Assembly (NCBI GenBank): GCA_965277425.1 | Contig: CBDICR010000007.1 | Coordinates: 806,001-870,000, forward strand | Direction: 5' to 3' | Length of the DNA stretch: 64,000 nucleotides | Source of the DNA: Poindextera sp965277425 | Lineage (GTDB): Bacteria > Pseudomonadota > Alphaproteobacteria > Caulobacterales > Caulobacteraceae | Shown here: positions 26,267 through 35,604 of the stretch, in pieces | Position numbering within the stretch: the stretch's first letter is position 1 | How the letters are laid out: every line of letters begins with the position of its first letter | Made by a program: the position numbers and the translations under genes | Notes under the pieces: generated by a model | Databases searched by the model: none | What the model was told of the DNA's origin: nothing | Seen by the model: the letters and a program-made list of their open reading frames with translations, nothing else

Positions 26267-27409
26267 ATGCGTCTCCTCGACCGATACCTGTTTCGCCAAC
26301 TGCTCGGGCCGACCCTCTTGGCCACGCTGGCCCTGGGCACCGTCGGCGTGCTCAGCCAGAGCCTCGAGGCGCTCGACATCATCATCAAGCAGGGCCAGAG
26401 CGCCTTCGTCCTGGCCGAGATCACCCTGCTGGCCACGCCGCAGCTTCTGGCCATGGTGCTGCCGATCGCCATCTTCGTCGCCGGGCTGGTGGCGCTGAAC
26501 CGGCTGCACACCGAGCAGGAGATCGTGGTCTGCTTCGCCAGCGGGATGAGTCGTTGGCGGGTGATCGCGCCGGCCATGCGGCTGGCGACGATGGCGGCCC
26601 TGGTCACGCTGGTGGTCAATCTCTGGATCGCGCCGCTGTGCGAGCGCGTCATGCGCGTCGAGCTTTTCAAGATCAGGACCGACCTGGCCGCCACGCTCGT
26701 CGAGCCGGGCCAGTTCACCGAGCCCTCACCCGGCTTGACCGTCTACGCCCAGGACAGCGCCAAGGACGGCACGTTCAGGAACCTGTTCGTGCTGAAGGAA
26801 AAGCCGGACGGCGGCGACACCACCTTCATCGCCGCCACCGGCAAGCTGGGCAAGCGCAATGGCGCGCCGGTGCTGACCATGAGCAACGGCTCCAGCCAGG
26901 AATTCTCCAAGGCCGGCGTGCTCAACTACCTTAAATTCGACGAATACACCTTTGACCTGTCGGACTTTTTGGCGGCCAAGGACACCGTCACCTACAAGGT
27001 GCCCGACCGCTACCTGCACGAGCTGCTCTATCCGGACCTGACCCAGGACTGGGAGCGGCAAAATCGAGTGAAGATGCTGGCCGAAGCCAATGCCCGGCTG
27101 TCGACGCCGCTCTACACCATCGCCTTCATGGCCATGGCGCTGGCCGCGGTCATCGGCGGCCCGTTCAGCCGCCTTGGCTATGCGCGACGCATCGTCGCCA
27201 TCGGCGCCGCGGCGGGGGTGGCGCGCATCCTCGGCATCGGCGCCCAGGCGCTGTGCGACAGCGTGGTCTGGGCGAACCTTCTGCAGTATGCGATCCCGCT
27301 CGGCGTCGGAGTCTGGGCGTGGCGGCAGCTCTTTCGCCAGCCGGTCAGCCGCTTCGTGCCGATGTCGCCGCTGACCCGGTCGACCCTGACGGCGAGCCAG
27401 GCGACATGA
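26267..27409 (+). CDS. lptF: LPS export ABC transporter permease LptF
   Basis: 380 residues. Inner-membrane permease that extracts LPS with LptG and the LptB ATPase. Six spans in the usual 3+3 layout around a periplasmic beta-jellyroll (about 130-270: FTEPSPGLTVYAQDSAKDGTFRNLFVL). N-terminus LLDRYLFRQLLGPTLLATLALG and coupling helix NRLHTEQEIVVCFASGMSRWRV. The stop overlaps the lptG ATG (ATGA). Starts the envelope operon lptF-lptG-lptD-surA-pdxA-rsmA. Confidence 0.93.
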   Translation: MRLLDRYLFRQLLGPTLLATLALGTVGVLSQSLEALDIIIKQGQSAFVLAEITLLATPQLLAMVLPIAIFVAGLVALNRLHTEQEIVVCFASGMSRWRVIAPAMRLATMAALVTLVVNLWIAPLCERVMRVELFKIRTDLAATLVEPGQFTEPSPGLTVYAQDSAKDGTFRNLFVLKEKPDGGDTTFIAATGKLGKRNGAPVLTMSNGSSQEFSKAGVLNYLKFDEYTFDLSDFLAAKDTVTYKVPDRYLHELLYPDLTQDWERQNRVKMLAEANARLSTPLYTIAFMAMALAAVIGGPFSRLGYARRIVAIGAAAGVARILGIGAQALCDSVVWANLLQYAIPLGVGVWAWRQLFRQPVSRFVPMSPLTRSTLTASQAT

Positions 27410-28512
27410 GGCTAAGGCTCACCCGCATCGAAACCTATGTGATGGGCTACACCCTGCTGGCGGTGCTGGCGGCGCTGGCCATCCTGACCACGGTGATCGC
27501 GCTTGTGGACTTCGTCGAGCTGTCGCGCACCGTCGGCAATCGCGTCGATGTCGGCTACAACGAGGTGCTGCGCCTGACGGTGCTGAATGTGCCGTCGGTG
27601 ATTTTGGTCCTTCTGCCCTTCGCCTTCCTGTTCGGGGTGCTGGGCGCCTTCGTCGACCTGAACCGCAAAAGCGAATTGATCGCCATGCGCGCGGCCGGCG
27701 TGTCGGCCTGGCGGTTCATCCTGCCGGCGGCGGGCGCGGCCTTCGTGATCGGCGTGGTGACGGTGGGGCTTTTCAACCCGCTCGCCTCGACCATGAACGC
27801 CCAGTACGAGCGCGAGCGAAACGCGCTGATGGAAGGCGTGCAGTCGCAGGGCCTGAAGGACATCTGGCTGCGCCAGGGCGATGGACGCACCCAGATCGTC
27901 ATCCGCGCCCGCGCCGGCGGCGACGACCACGGCATGTTGCGGCTGCGCGGCGTTTCGCTGTTCATCTCCACCCTGAGCGGTCAGGGCGCGGCGCAGTTTT
28001 CGCGCCGCGTGGAGGCCGCCCAGGCCTGGCTCATGCCCGGCCACTGGCTGCTGACCGACGCGCGCGAGGCGACGCCGGGTACGGAGGCGATACGCTACGA
28101 CACCTTGTCCATTCCGTCCTCGCTGGATGGGCGCAACGCGCTCGAACGCTACGCCTCGCCAAAAGCGGTGCCCTTCTGGTCGCTGTGGGGGGCGATCGCG
28201 CGCACCGAACAGGCGGGGTTCTCCGCCATCGGCTATCGGCTGCAGCTGCAGGAGCTCCTGGCGACCCCGCTGCTGTTCGCCGCCATGTCGATCCTAGCCG
28301 CGGCATTTTCGCTCAGGCTGATTCGCCTTGGCGGGGTGGCCACCCTGGCCGGGGCGGGCGTGGCGCTGGGCTTTGCGCTGTTCTTCTTCAACCAGTTCTG
28401 CGGCGCGCTGGGCGAGGCCAACGCCATCCCGCCGGTCGTGGCCGCCTGGACGCCGCCGGTGGTCGCGCTTTTGTCCGGCTTCACCTTGCTTTGCTATACC
28501 GAGGACGGCTAG
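27406..28512 (+). CDS. lptG: LPS export ABC transporter permease LptG
   Basis: 368 residues from ATG at 27406, which overlaps the lptF stop by four bases; the longer open frame upstream is within lptF. N-terminal span IETYVMGYTLLAVLAALAIL, coupling helix DLNRKSELIAMRAAGVSAWRF, a periplasmic jellyroll (about 130-260: GLKDIWLRQGDGRTQIVIRAR), and three C-terminal spans ending PPVVALLSGFTLLCYTEDG. Forms the LptB2FG complex with the preceding gene. Confidence 0.93.
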   Translation: MRLRLTRIETYVMGYTLLAVLAALAILTTVIALVDFVELSRTVGNRVDVGYNEVLRLTVLNVPSVILVLLPFAFLFGVLGAFVDLNRKSELIAMRAAGVSAWRFILPAAGAAFVIGVVTVGLFNPLASTMNAQYERERNALMEGVQSQGLKDIWLRQGDGRTQIVIRARAGGDDHGMLRLRGVSLFISTLSGQGAAQFSRRVEAAQAWLMPGHWLLTDAREATPGTEAIRYDTLSIPSSLDGRNALERYASPKAVPFWSLWGAIARTEQAGFSAIGYRLQLQELLATPLLFAAMSILAAAFSLRLIRLGGVATLAGAGVALGFALFFFNQFCGALGEANAIPPVVAAWTPPVVALLSGFTLLCYTEDG

Positions 28513-28570
28513 GCGGATAAGACAGTCGGCCGGTCCAGGCGCCGTATCCAGTTGGGGGAAGTATCGTCTG

Positions 28571-30913
28571 ATGGGCGGCGGTCGTTGGGGGCGGACGGGA
28601 CGGGCCAGGGCGAGCCTGTGCGGCGGCGCGGCGCTGGCTTTTCTGTTCGTGTCCGGGGCCGTGGCGCAGACCGTCACCGAGCTTCCCGTGCGCGCGCCAG
28701 GCTCGCCGACGCCGGTCCTGCCCCTCGACGTCCATAAGGCGCCGAGCCCGCCGCCGACGCTCAGCACCACCGACGACGGCCTGGGCGACCAGGGATTTTA
28801 CCTCGAGGCCGACACCCTCGTCCGTGACGACAAGGCCAATAGCTGGACGGCGAACGGAAAGGTCGAGGCGCGCTATCAGGGCCGCACCCTGCGCGCCAAT
28901 TCGCTGGTCTATGACGCCGCGACCGGCGTCGTCACCGCCGACGGCGACGTCCAGATCATCAATGCCGATGGCAGCGCCGAGTTCGCCCAGCACATGGTGC
29001 TCGACGACAAGATGCGGGCGGGCTTCGCCAAGGGATTCGCCGCGCGCCTGCCGATCAACCAGAACTTGACCGCCAAGTTCGCCGCCGACGTGGCGATCCG
29101 GCGCAGCGAAACCGTCGAGGAACTCGACCGGGCGATCTTCACCCCCTGCCAGATCTGCGCGGCGAACGGCGCGTCCACGACCCCGACCTGGTCGATCGAG
29201 GCCGACAGGATCATCGAAGATCACCAGCGTCACCTGGTCTATTATCGCAACGCGACGATCCGGGTGAAGGGCCTGCCGGTCTTCTACACGCCCTTCTTCT
29301 CCCATCCGGACCCGGACGCGCCCAGGGCCTCGGGCCTGCTGGTTCCGCAGATCTCGATCACCGGCAAGCGCGGCCCCTCTTATCAGCAGCCGATCCTGTG
29401 GGTCATTTCACCGTCGGCGGACCTGGACTTCAGTCCGCAGATCAACACCAAGGTGAACCCGTTCCTGAACCTGAGCTTGCGCGACCGCCTCTATTCGGGC
29501 GAGTTCAACGTGCGCCTGGGCTACACCTACGAACAGGACTTCAACGGCAACGGCACCAAGTTCGGACCGCTCACCTCGCGCTCCTTCATCCTGGCCAACG
29601 GCGACTTCAACCTGACGCCCAACTGGTCGTGGGGATTCACCGCCGACCGCGCCTCCGATCCGCTGATCTTCGACAAGTACGACGTTCCCAGCGCCTACGC
29701 CAACCACGGCCTCTTCCTCTCCGACAGCCAGAGGCTGCTCTCGCAGCTCTACGTCACCCGCCAGGACGACAACTCCTATCTCTCGATCGCCGCGCTCGAC
29801 TTCCAGGGCCTGCGGACCACCGACGACAACCGCACCTTTCCCTCCGTCGCGCCCCTGGCCGAGTTTCGTTATGACGTGCCGTCCAATGTCCTTGGCGGAC
29901 GCCTGAGGCTGATCGGCAACGCGGTCCTGCTCAATTTCGACGAGTCGCCGGTCGTCCCGACGCTGTCGGGCTATGACGACCGAGCCTCCGGCGAGGCCGA
30001 CTGGACCCGCACCTTCACCACGCCGGATGGCGTGCGCATCGAGCCGTTCGCGGACGCCCGCGTCGATGTCTACGACCTCTCCAACATGACCACCGCCGCG
30101 CGCACCCAGTCCGTCACCCAGGGCCTGGCGACGGCCGGGGTCACGGTCAGCTGGCCGCTGATTCGCCAGGTCGGTACGGCCACCGTCGTGCTGGACCCGA
30201 TCGCCCAGCTGGCGCTTTCGCCGAACTACACCACCAACCCGGCGATTCCGAACGAGGACGACGTCGTGTTCGAGTACGACGAGACCAACCTCTTCGCGCC
30301 GAACAAGTTCAACGGGTTCGACCTTTACGAGGGCGGCCAGCGGCTGAATGTCGGCGAACAGGCGACCTTCCAGTGGGGCGACGGCCTGAACGCCAACCTG
30401 CTGGTCGGCCGGACCTTCAGCGCCGAGCCCACCAACGTCTTTCCGGCCAAGACCGGCTTGAACGGAACCGTCTCCGACTGGGTGCTCGCCGCCGATTCCA
30501 CGCCGATCGACGGCCTGTCCTTTTTCGGCCGCGCCCTGGTCAACGACGACTTCGGCATAGACCGTGTCGAATTCGGGGTGAACTTCGCCACCACGCGGAT
30601 TAACGGCTACGTGCGCTATCTGGACGACAACACCCAGATCACCGGACCGGTCAAAAACTTCGAAATGGGCAGCGAAGTCTTCGTGACCCAGCACTGGGGC
30701 TTCGATTTCAACGCCATTCGCGACATTCAGGAGAACAAGTGGACGCTGGTCGATCTCGGCCTGGTCTATAGGGACGACTGCATAAAGGTCGCAGTGATCT
30801 ATCAGCGGGAGAATACTATCGTCGGCGCCCTGGGCGCGTCTGACTCGGTCTTCCTGCGCCTAACGCTCGCCACATTGGGTGGCCAAGGGTACAATGACGG
30901 CGAAGCCCGCTAA
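28571..30913 (+). CDS. lptD: LPS-assembly protein LptD
   Basis: 780 residues. Outer-membrane barrel that inserts LPS. Signal peptide in the first about 35 residues (ASLCGGAALAFLFVSGAVAQ). Jellyroll OstA domain about 70-160 (GFYLEADTLVRDDKANSWTANGKVEARYQGRTLRA-like), followed by ERTVEELDRAIFTPCQICAAN with a cysteine pair and PVFYTPFFSHPDPDAPRASGLLVP, then a beta-barrel with aromatic strand ends. ATG at 28571 follows a purine-rich GGGGGAAG; the longer upstream frame overlaps lptG. Placement after lptFG and before surA fits its assembly pathway. Confidence 0.93.
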   Translation: MGGGRWGRTGRARASLCGGAALAFLFVSGAVAQTVTELPVRAPGSPTPVLPLDVHKAPSPPPTLSTTDDGLGDQGFYLEADTLVRDDKANSWTANGKVEARYQGRTLRANSLVYDAATGVVTADGDVQIINADGSAEFAQHMVLDDKMRAGFAKGFAARLPINQNLTAKFAADVAIRRSETVEELDRAIFTPCQICAANGASTTPTWSIEADRIIEDHQRHLVYYRNATIRVKGLPVFYTPFFSHPDPDAPRASGLLVPQISITGKRGPSYQQPILWVISPSADLDFSPQINTKVNPFLNLSLRDRLYSGEFNVRLGYTYEQDFNGNGTKFGPLTSRSFILANGDFNLTPNWSWGFTADRASDPLIFDKYDVPSAYANHGLFLSDSQRLLSQLYVTRQDDNSYLSIAALDFQGLRTTDDNRTFPSVAPLAEFRYDVPSNVLGGRLRLIGNAVLLNFDESPVVPTLSGYDDRASGEADWTRTFTTPDGVRIEPFADARVDVYDLSNMTTAARTQSVTQGLATAGVTVSWPLIRQVGTATVVLDPIAQLALSPNYTTNPAIPNEDDVVFEYDETNLFAPNKFNGFDLYEGGQRLNVGEQATFQWGDGLNANLLVGRTFSAEPTNVFPAKTGLNGTVSDWVLAADSTPIDGLSFFGRALVNDDFGIDRVEFGVNFATTRINGYVRYLDDNTQITGPVKNFEMGSEVFVTQHWGFDFNAIRDIQENKWTLVDLGLVYRDDCIKVAVIYQRENTIVGALGASDSVFLRLTLATLGGQGYNDGEAR

Positions 30914-30955
30914 GGCGATGGCGCGCGGCGCGAGACAAGGGATCGACCTTTTAAG

Positions 30956-32254
30956 ATGATGCGGATGGGCAAGGCGGCCGGTTTGGCCGCGACGATCACG
31001 GCCCTGGCGGCCCTGGCGGGGTCCGGGCGCGCCCAGGATGCGCCCTCGGCCCTGCGGCAGGGCGTCGTCGCCATCGTCAATGACAATGTGATCTCCAGCT
31101 ATGATCTGCAGCAGCGCGTGCTTTTGCTGGTCGCCACCAGCGGCGTGCAGCCGACGGCGCAGAATACGCCCCAGTTCGAGCAGGAGGCGGTCAACGAACT
31201 GATCGACGAGGCGCTTGAGATGCAGGAAGTGCGTCGCGCCGAAAAGGATCAGAAATTCAAGATCGTCGCCGACGACGACGCCGTGAACCATCGGATCGAC
31301 GAAATCGCCCAGCAATCGCCCTATAAGACCGGGCCCCGCCTTTTGGAAGCCTTCTCCGACGCCGGCATCTCGCCCGCCACCTTCCGCGCGCAGGTTCGGG
31401 CCGACATCAGCTGGCAGGACTGGATGCACGGCCGTTATGGCGGTTCGCGGCTGAAGATCAGCGACGCGCAGGTCAACAGCGTCATCAATGAACTGCAGTC
31501 CCAGGCCTCTCAGCCGCAGTACCTGCTCGGCGAAATCCTCATCGACGCCGACCATGCCGGCGGCATGCCGCAGGCTCAGGCCGCCGCCGACCAGCTGATC
31601 GTGCAGCTCCAGAAGGGCGCGCCGTTCACCCAGGTCGCGCGGCAATTCTCGGCCGACCCGACGGCGGCGACCGGCGGCGACACCGGCTGGCTGAGCGAGG
31701 CCCAGCTGCCTGCGGAGCTGCGCCCGGTGGTCGAACAGTTGGGCACGGGTGAGCTTTCCAAGCCGATCCCGGCTCAGAACGGGGTCTACATCGTGCTGCT
31801 GCGCGACAAGCGCGCCGGCTCGACCTCCGAACTGATCTCGCTGAAGCAGGCGGCGATCAGTCTGCCCCCTGACGCCACGCCCCAGGCCATCGCCGAGGCC
31901 CAGCGCAAGCTCATCGCGCTGAAAAGCCAACTCAAGGACGGCTGCGACGGGCTGGACGCCAAGGCGGCCAAGGTTCAGGGCGTGGTCGCCGGCGATCTCG
32001 GCGAAGCCGACCTCAAGGACCTGAAGCCCGAGTTCCGCACCGCGGTCCAGCCGCTCGCGGTGGGTCAGGTCACCGACCCCATCCGCACCGACGCCGGCCT
32101 GCATCTGATCGCGGTCTGCGGCCGCAGGATGGCCGGGGTCAATATCCCCCCCCGCGACCAGATCGAGGACCAGCTCAAGGAGCAGGAGATTTCGCTGATC
32201 TCCAAACGCCAGCTTCGCGACCTGCGGAATTCGGCGACCATAGAGTTCCCGTGA
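30956..32254 (+). CDS. surA: Periplasmic peptidyl-prolyl isomerase SurA
   Basis: 432 residues. Outer-membrane-protein chaperone. Signal peptide about 1-26 (AAGLAATITALAALAGSGRAQD). N-terminal SurA domain VVAIVNDNVISSYDLQQRV and FEQEAVNELIDEALEMQEVRRAEK. One clear parvulin domain about 175-285 (QYLLGEILIDADHAGG, FTQVARQFSADPTAATGGDTGWL, AQNGVYIVLLRDKRAG) and a second, weaker one to the end. Its stop overlaps the pdxA GTG start. Clients likely include LptD encoded just upstream. Confidence 0.92.
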   Translation: MMRMGKAAGLAATITALAALAGSGRAQDAPSALRQGVVAIVNDNVISSYDLQQRVLLLVATSGVQPTAQNTPQFEQEAVNELIDEALEMQEVRRAEKDQKFKIVADDDAVNHRIDEIAQQSPYKTGPRLLEAFSDAGISPATFRAQVRADISWQDWMHGRYGGSRLKISDAQVNSVINELQSQASQPQYLLGEILIDADHAGGMPQAQAAADQLIVQLQKGAPFTQVARQFSADPTAATGGDTGWLSEAQLPAELRPVVEQLGTGELSKPIPAQNGVYIVLLRDKRAGSTSELISLKQAAISLPPDATPQAIAEAQRKLIALKSQLKDGCDGLDAKAAKVQGVVAGDLGEADLKDLKPEFRTAVQPLAVGQVTDPIRTDAGLHLIAVCGRRMAGVNIPPRDQIEDQLKEQEISLISKRQLRDLRNSATIEFP

Positions 32255-33273
32255 CGCCAAAGCCGCTCGCGCTGAGCCTAGGCGACCCGGCGGGAATCGG
32301 ACCTGAAATCATCGTCAAGGCCTGGCGGGCGCTTCGCGAGAGCGGGCCGGCCTTCATGGTGATCGGCGATCTGGAAGTGCTGAACGCGGCCTCGGCCGCC
32401 GGCGCCTCGGCCCTGCGTCGCGTGACCGGCGCCGATGAGGCCGCGCGGGCGTTTTCCACCGCCCTGCCGGTGCTCGATTTGCCGCTGCAGGCCCAGATCG
32501 TCGCCGGACGCGCCGATCCGGCCTATGCGCCCGGCGTGATCCGCTGGATCGAGACGGCCGTCGGCCTGGCGCTCTCGGGCGAGGTCGAGGCGGTGGTGAC
32601 CGCGCCGATCGCCAAGGCGCCGCTCTACCAGGCCGGCTTCACCTATCCGGGACACACCGAGTTCATCGCCGAGCTGACGGCGGCCACGCGCTACGACGGT
32701 GCGCGCGGGCCGGTGATGATGCTGGTCGGCGGGGGCTTGAAGGTCAGCCTCGCCACCATCCACCTGGCGCTCCGCGATGTTCCGGCCACGCTCAGCATCG
32801 AGGGCGTCGTCAATACGGGCCTGGTCACGGCCCAGGCGCTGCGCAACGATTTCGGCATCGACCGGCCCAGACTGGCCCTGGCCGGCCTCAATCCGCACGC
32901 CGGCGAGGGCGGCGCGCTGGGCCGCGAGGAGATCGAGATCATCGGCCCCGCCGCCCGCGCGCTGCGCGACCTCGGCGTCGACTGCACAGATCCGAAACCG
33001 GCGGACACCCTGTTCCACGACCAGGCCCGCCAAGCCTACGACGCGGTCGTCTGCCTGTACCACGACCAGGCGCTAATCCCGGTGAAGATGCTGGATTTCT
33101 GGGGTGGCGTGAACGTCACCCTGGGCCTGCCGATCGTGCGGGCGTCGCCGGACCACGGCGTGGGATTCGATATCGCCGGGCGGGGCCTGGCGCGCGCCGA
33201 CAGCCTGATCGCCGCCATTCGCCTGGCCCATGCCGTCGCCGCGCGCCGGCGGGGGCTGGGCGCCGCAGCGTGA
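32251..33273 (+). CDS. pdxA: 4-hydroxythreonine-4-phosphate dehydrogenase
   Basis: 340 residues. NAD-dependent step of vitamin B6 synthesis. LALSLGDPAGIGPEIIVKAW at the N-terminus, TAPIAKAPLYQAGFTYPGHTEFIAEL, LALAGLNPHAGEGGALGREE and CLYHDQALIPVKMLDFWGGVNVTLGLPIVRASPDHGVGFDIAG carry the metal-binding histidines and aspartates. GTG start at 32251 overlaps surA and its stop overlaps rsmA, a surA-pdxA-rsmA arrangement widespread in proteobacteria. Confidence 0.95.
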   Translation: MTPKPLALSLGDPAGIGPEIIVKAWRALRESGPAFMVIGDLEVLNAASAAGASALRRVTGADEAARAFSTALPVLDLPLQAQIVAGRADPAYAPGVIRWIETAVGLALSGEVEAVVTAPIAKAPLYQAGFTYPGHTEFIAELTAATRYDGARGPVMMLVGGGLKVSLATIHLALRDVPATLSIEGVVNTGLVTAQALRNDFGIDRPRLALAGLNPHAGEGGALGREEIEIIGPAARALRDLGVDCTDPKPADTLFHDQARQAYDAVVCLYHDQALIPVKMLDFWGGVNVTLGLPIVRASPDHGVGFDIAGRGLARADSLIAAIRLAHAVAARRRGLGAAA

Positions 33274-34094
33274 ACCTGGACCGACTGGCGCCGCTGCGCG
33301 ACGGCCTCGCCGCCCACGGCCTCGCCGCCAACAAGGCGTTCGGCCAGCACTTCCTGCTCGACCTGAACCTGACCGCCAAGATCGCGCGCCTGGCCGGCCC
33401 GTTCGACGACGGCGTGGTCATCGAGGTCGGCCCCGGGCCTGGCGGCCTGACCCGCGCCCTGCTGCAGGCCGGCGCGCGGGTGATCGCCGTCGAGCGCGAT
33501 GGGCGGTTTGCGCCGATGCTGGCCGAACTGGCGCAGGCCGCCGACGGCCGGCTGAGCGTGATCCAGGGCGATGCCCTGACCATTGACGAGACCGTGATCG
33601 CCGCGGGCGAACCCGCGCGGATCGTCTCCAACCTGCCCTACAACATCAGCGCGCCGCTGCTCATCAAGTGGCTCACCGGGCCCCTGCACCCGGTCTCGAT
33701 GACGCTGATGTTCCAGAAGGAGGTCGCCGAGCGCGTCGCGGCCAGGCCCGGCCAGTCGGCCTATGGCCGCCTGGCGGTCATCACCCAGGCGGTCTGCGCC
33801 GCCGAGGTGGTCATGGCCCTCCCCGCCCGCGCCTTCACTCCGCCGCCCAAGGTGGATTCAGCGGTCGTCCGCTTCACCCCCAAGGCCGAGCGCCCGCCCG
33901 ACGCCCTGCTGGAGGCACTGCAAAAGGTGACCGCCGCCGCCTTCGGCCAGCGCCGCAAGATGCTGCGCTCAAGCCTGAAAGCCGTCGGCGGCGCTGGCTT
34001 ATGGGAGCCGGCGAACATCGACCCCGGCCTGCGCGCCGAGGCGATATCGGTCGAGGACTTCCTGGCCCTCGCCAGCGCGGCGACCAGGTTTTAG
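33270..34094 (+). CDS. rsmA: 16S rRNA dimethyladenosine transferase RsmA (KsgA)
   Basis: 274 residues. Dimethylates A1518/A1519 of 16S rRNA. SAM motif I VIEVGPGPGGLTRALLQAGARVIAVERD, catalytic motif IV NLPYNISAPLL, and AKKAFGQHFLLD-type N-terminus (ANKAFGQHFLLDLNLTAKI). C-terminal VTAAAFGQRRKMLRSSLK. GTG start overlaps pdxA by four bases. Last gene of the lpt-surA operon; its 3' end overlaps that of convergent gmk by four bases. Confidence 0.95.
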   Translation: MNLDRLAPLRDGLAAHGLAANKAFGQHFLLDLNLTAKIARLAGPFDDGVVIEVGPGPGGLTRALLQAGARVIAVERDGRFAPMLAELAQAADGRLSVIQGDALTIDETVIAAGEPARIVSNLPYNISAPLLIKWLTGPLHPVSMTLMFQKEVAERVAARPGQSAYGRLAVITQAVCAAEVVMALPARAFTPPPKVDSAVVRFTPKAERPPDALLEALQKVTAAAFGQRRKMLRSSLKAVGGAGLWEPANIDPGLRAEAISVEDFLALASAATRF

Positions 34095-34729
34095 AGCTTT
34101 TCCGCCAAGAGCTTAGCGACAAATCCTGAGAGCCAGGGATTGCGCGGCCGCTTCAGCCGTTCGGCGCGATAGATATGCCCAAGCTCGGCATAGGCCAGGT
34201 CGAAGTCCTGGTTGACGATGACATAGTCGTAGTCGGCCCAGTGCTCGATCTCGCCATAGCCGCGCTCCAGCCGGCGATGGATGACGCTCTCGCTGTCTTG
34301 GGCGCGCGCATGCAGGCGACGGCTCAGATCCACCATGGTCGGCGGCAGGATGAAGACGCGCACGACCTCTGCCGGGGCCGCCGCGGCGATATGGGCGGCG
34401 CCCTGCCAGTCGATGTCGAACAGAACGTCCCGGCCGGCCGAAACGGCCGCGGCCACCGGCGCCTTCAGCGTGCCGTACCGGTGTTCGTGGACCTCGGCCC
34501 ACTCCAGGAAGGCGTCCCGTGCGACCAGGTCATCGAAGGCGGGGCGATCCATGAAATGGTATTCGCGCCCGTCCTGCTCGCCCGGGCGCGCCGGCCGCGT
34601 CGTCGCCGAGATCGACAGCTCGAGCTCGGCGTGGTCGGCGGCGAGCCGGCGGGACAGCGAGGTCTTGCCGGCGCCGGACGGGCTGGAGACCACCAGCATC
34701 AGGCCGCGCCGGACGCGCTCACTCGACAT
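34091..34729 (-). CDS. gmk: Guanylate kinase
   Basis: 212 residues. Phosphorylates GMP. P-loop LVVSSPSGAGKTSLSRRL, GMP-binding SISATTRPARPGEQDGREYHF, and DIDWQGAAHI. ATG at 34729 overlaps the yicC stop region by 11 bases; a later Met at residue 11 would still keep the P-loop, so the first ten residues are less certain. Downstream of yicC as in many alphaproteobacteria. Confidence 0.95.
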   Translation of the reverse strand: MSSERVRRGLMLVVSSPSGAGKTSLSRRLAADHAELELSISATTRPARPGEQDGREYHFMDRPAFDDLVARDAFLEWAEVHEHRYGTLKAPVAAAVSAGRDVLFDIDWQGAAHIAAAAPAEVVRVFILPPTMVDLSRRLHARAQDSESVIHRRLERGYGEIEHWADYDYVIVNQDFDLAYAELGHIYRAERLKRPRNPWLSGFVAKLLAEKL

Positions 34730-35603
34730 TCTGCACCTGCTCGCGGAACTGATCGATGCTCGCCTTCAGGTTCAGGCCGATCGCGGTCAAGTCCGTGGTC
34801 GCCGATTTCGAGCACAGGGTGTTGGCCTCGCGCATGAACTCCTGGGTCAGAAAGTCCAACCGGCGGCCGACCGCGCCGTCGGCGGCCAGTAAGGTCCGGG
34901 CGGCCTGCACATGGCTGGTCAGCCGATCCAGCTCCTCGCGTACGTCGGCGCGGCCGGCCATCACGGCCGCCTCCTGCACGATGCGTTCGCTCAGGTCGCC
35001 GCCGGCCTCGACCAGTTCGCCGATCCGTTTGGCGAAGCGCTGCTTCAGGATCGCCGGCTGGCCCTTTGCCTCGATCTCGGCCGCCGCGACATCGGCCTCG
35101 ATCCGATCGACCAGGCCGCCGAGCACCGGCGCCAGGGCGGCGCCCTCCTCCAGCCGCGCCGACCTCAGCCGCTCGAGCCCCTCGGCGATGGACGCGGCCA
35201 TCTGCGCCTCGGTCGCGGCGAGGGCCTCGGGATCGTCGATTTCGGCGCCCGACTCGATGACCCCCGGCAGGCTCAGGAGGCCGTCCACGGCCGGCGGGCT
35301 GGCGCGGCCGGCCTCAACATAGGGCCGGCCGAAGTCCAGATAGCGCTCGAACTGTTCGGCGCTGATGCGAACCGCGGCATCGAGGCCGGAGCGCCGGGCC
35401 TGAACGGTCACATTGAGCTGGCCGCGCTGAAAGCGGGCTTGCGCGGCGTCGCGGGCGGCGCGTTCAAGCCCCTCGAACCCGCCGGGGCCGCGAAAGCGCA
35501 CCTCCAGGCTGCGCCCGTTGACCGACCGCGCCTCGATCGTCCAGGTCCAGCCGCTCGCCGCCCCATCCACGCGCGCAAAGCCCGTCATGCCGGACAGCGC
35601 CAT
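34719..35603 (-). CDS. yicC: YicC family endoribonuclease-like protein
   Basis: 294 residues. N-terminal SGMTGFARVDGAASGWTWTIEARSVNGRSLEVRFRGPGG and C-terminal GRRLDFLTQEFMREANTLCSKSATTDLTAIGLNLKASIDQFREQVQNVE match YicC; E. coli YicC has been linked to RNA cleavage of a small RNA, so a nuclease role is possible. One base after mltG and overlapping gmk, so co-transcribed. Confidence 0.92.
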   Translation of the reverse strand: MALSGMTGFARVDGAASGWTWTIEARSVNGRSLEVRFRGPGGFEGLERAARDAAQARFQRGQLNVTVQARRSGLDAAVRISAEQFERYLDFGRPYVEAGRASPPAVDGLLSLPGVIESGAEIDDPEALAATEAQMAASIAEGLERLRSARLEEGAALAPVLGGLVDRIEADVAAAEIEAKGQPAILKQRFAKRIGELVEAGGDLSERIVQEAAVMAGRADVREELDRLTSHVQAARTLLAADGAVGRRLDFLTQEFMREANTLCSKSATTDLTAIGLNLKASIDQFREQVQNVE

Positions 35604-35604
35604 C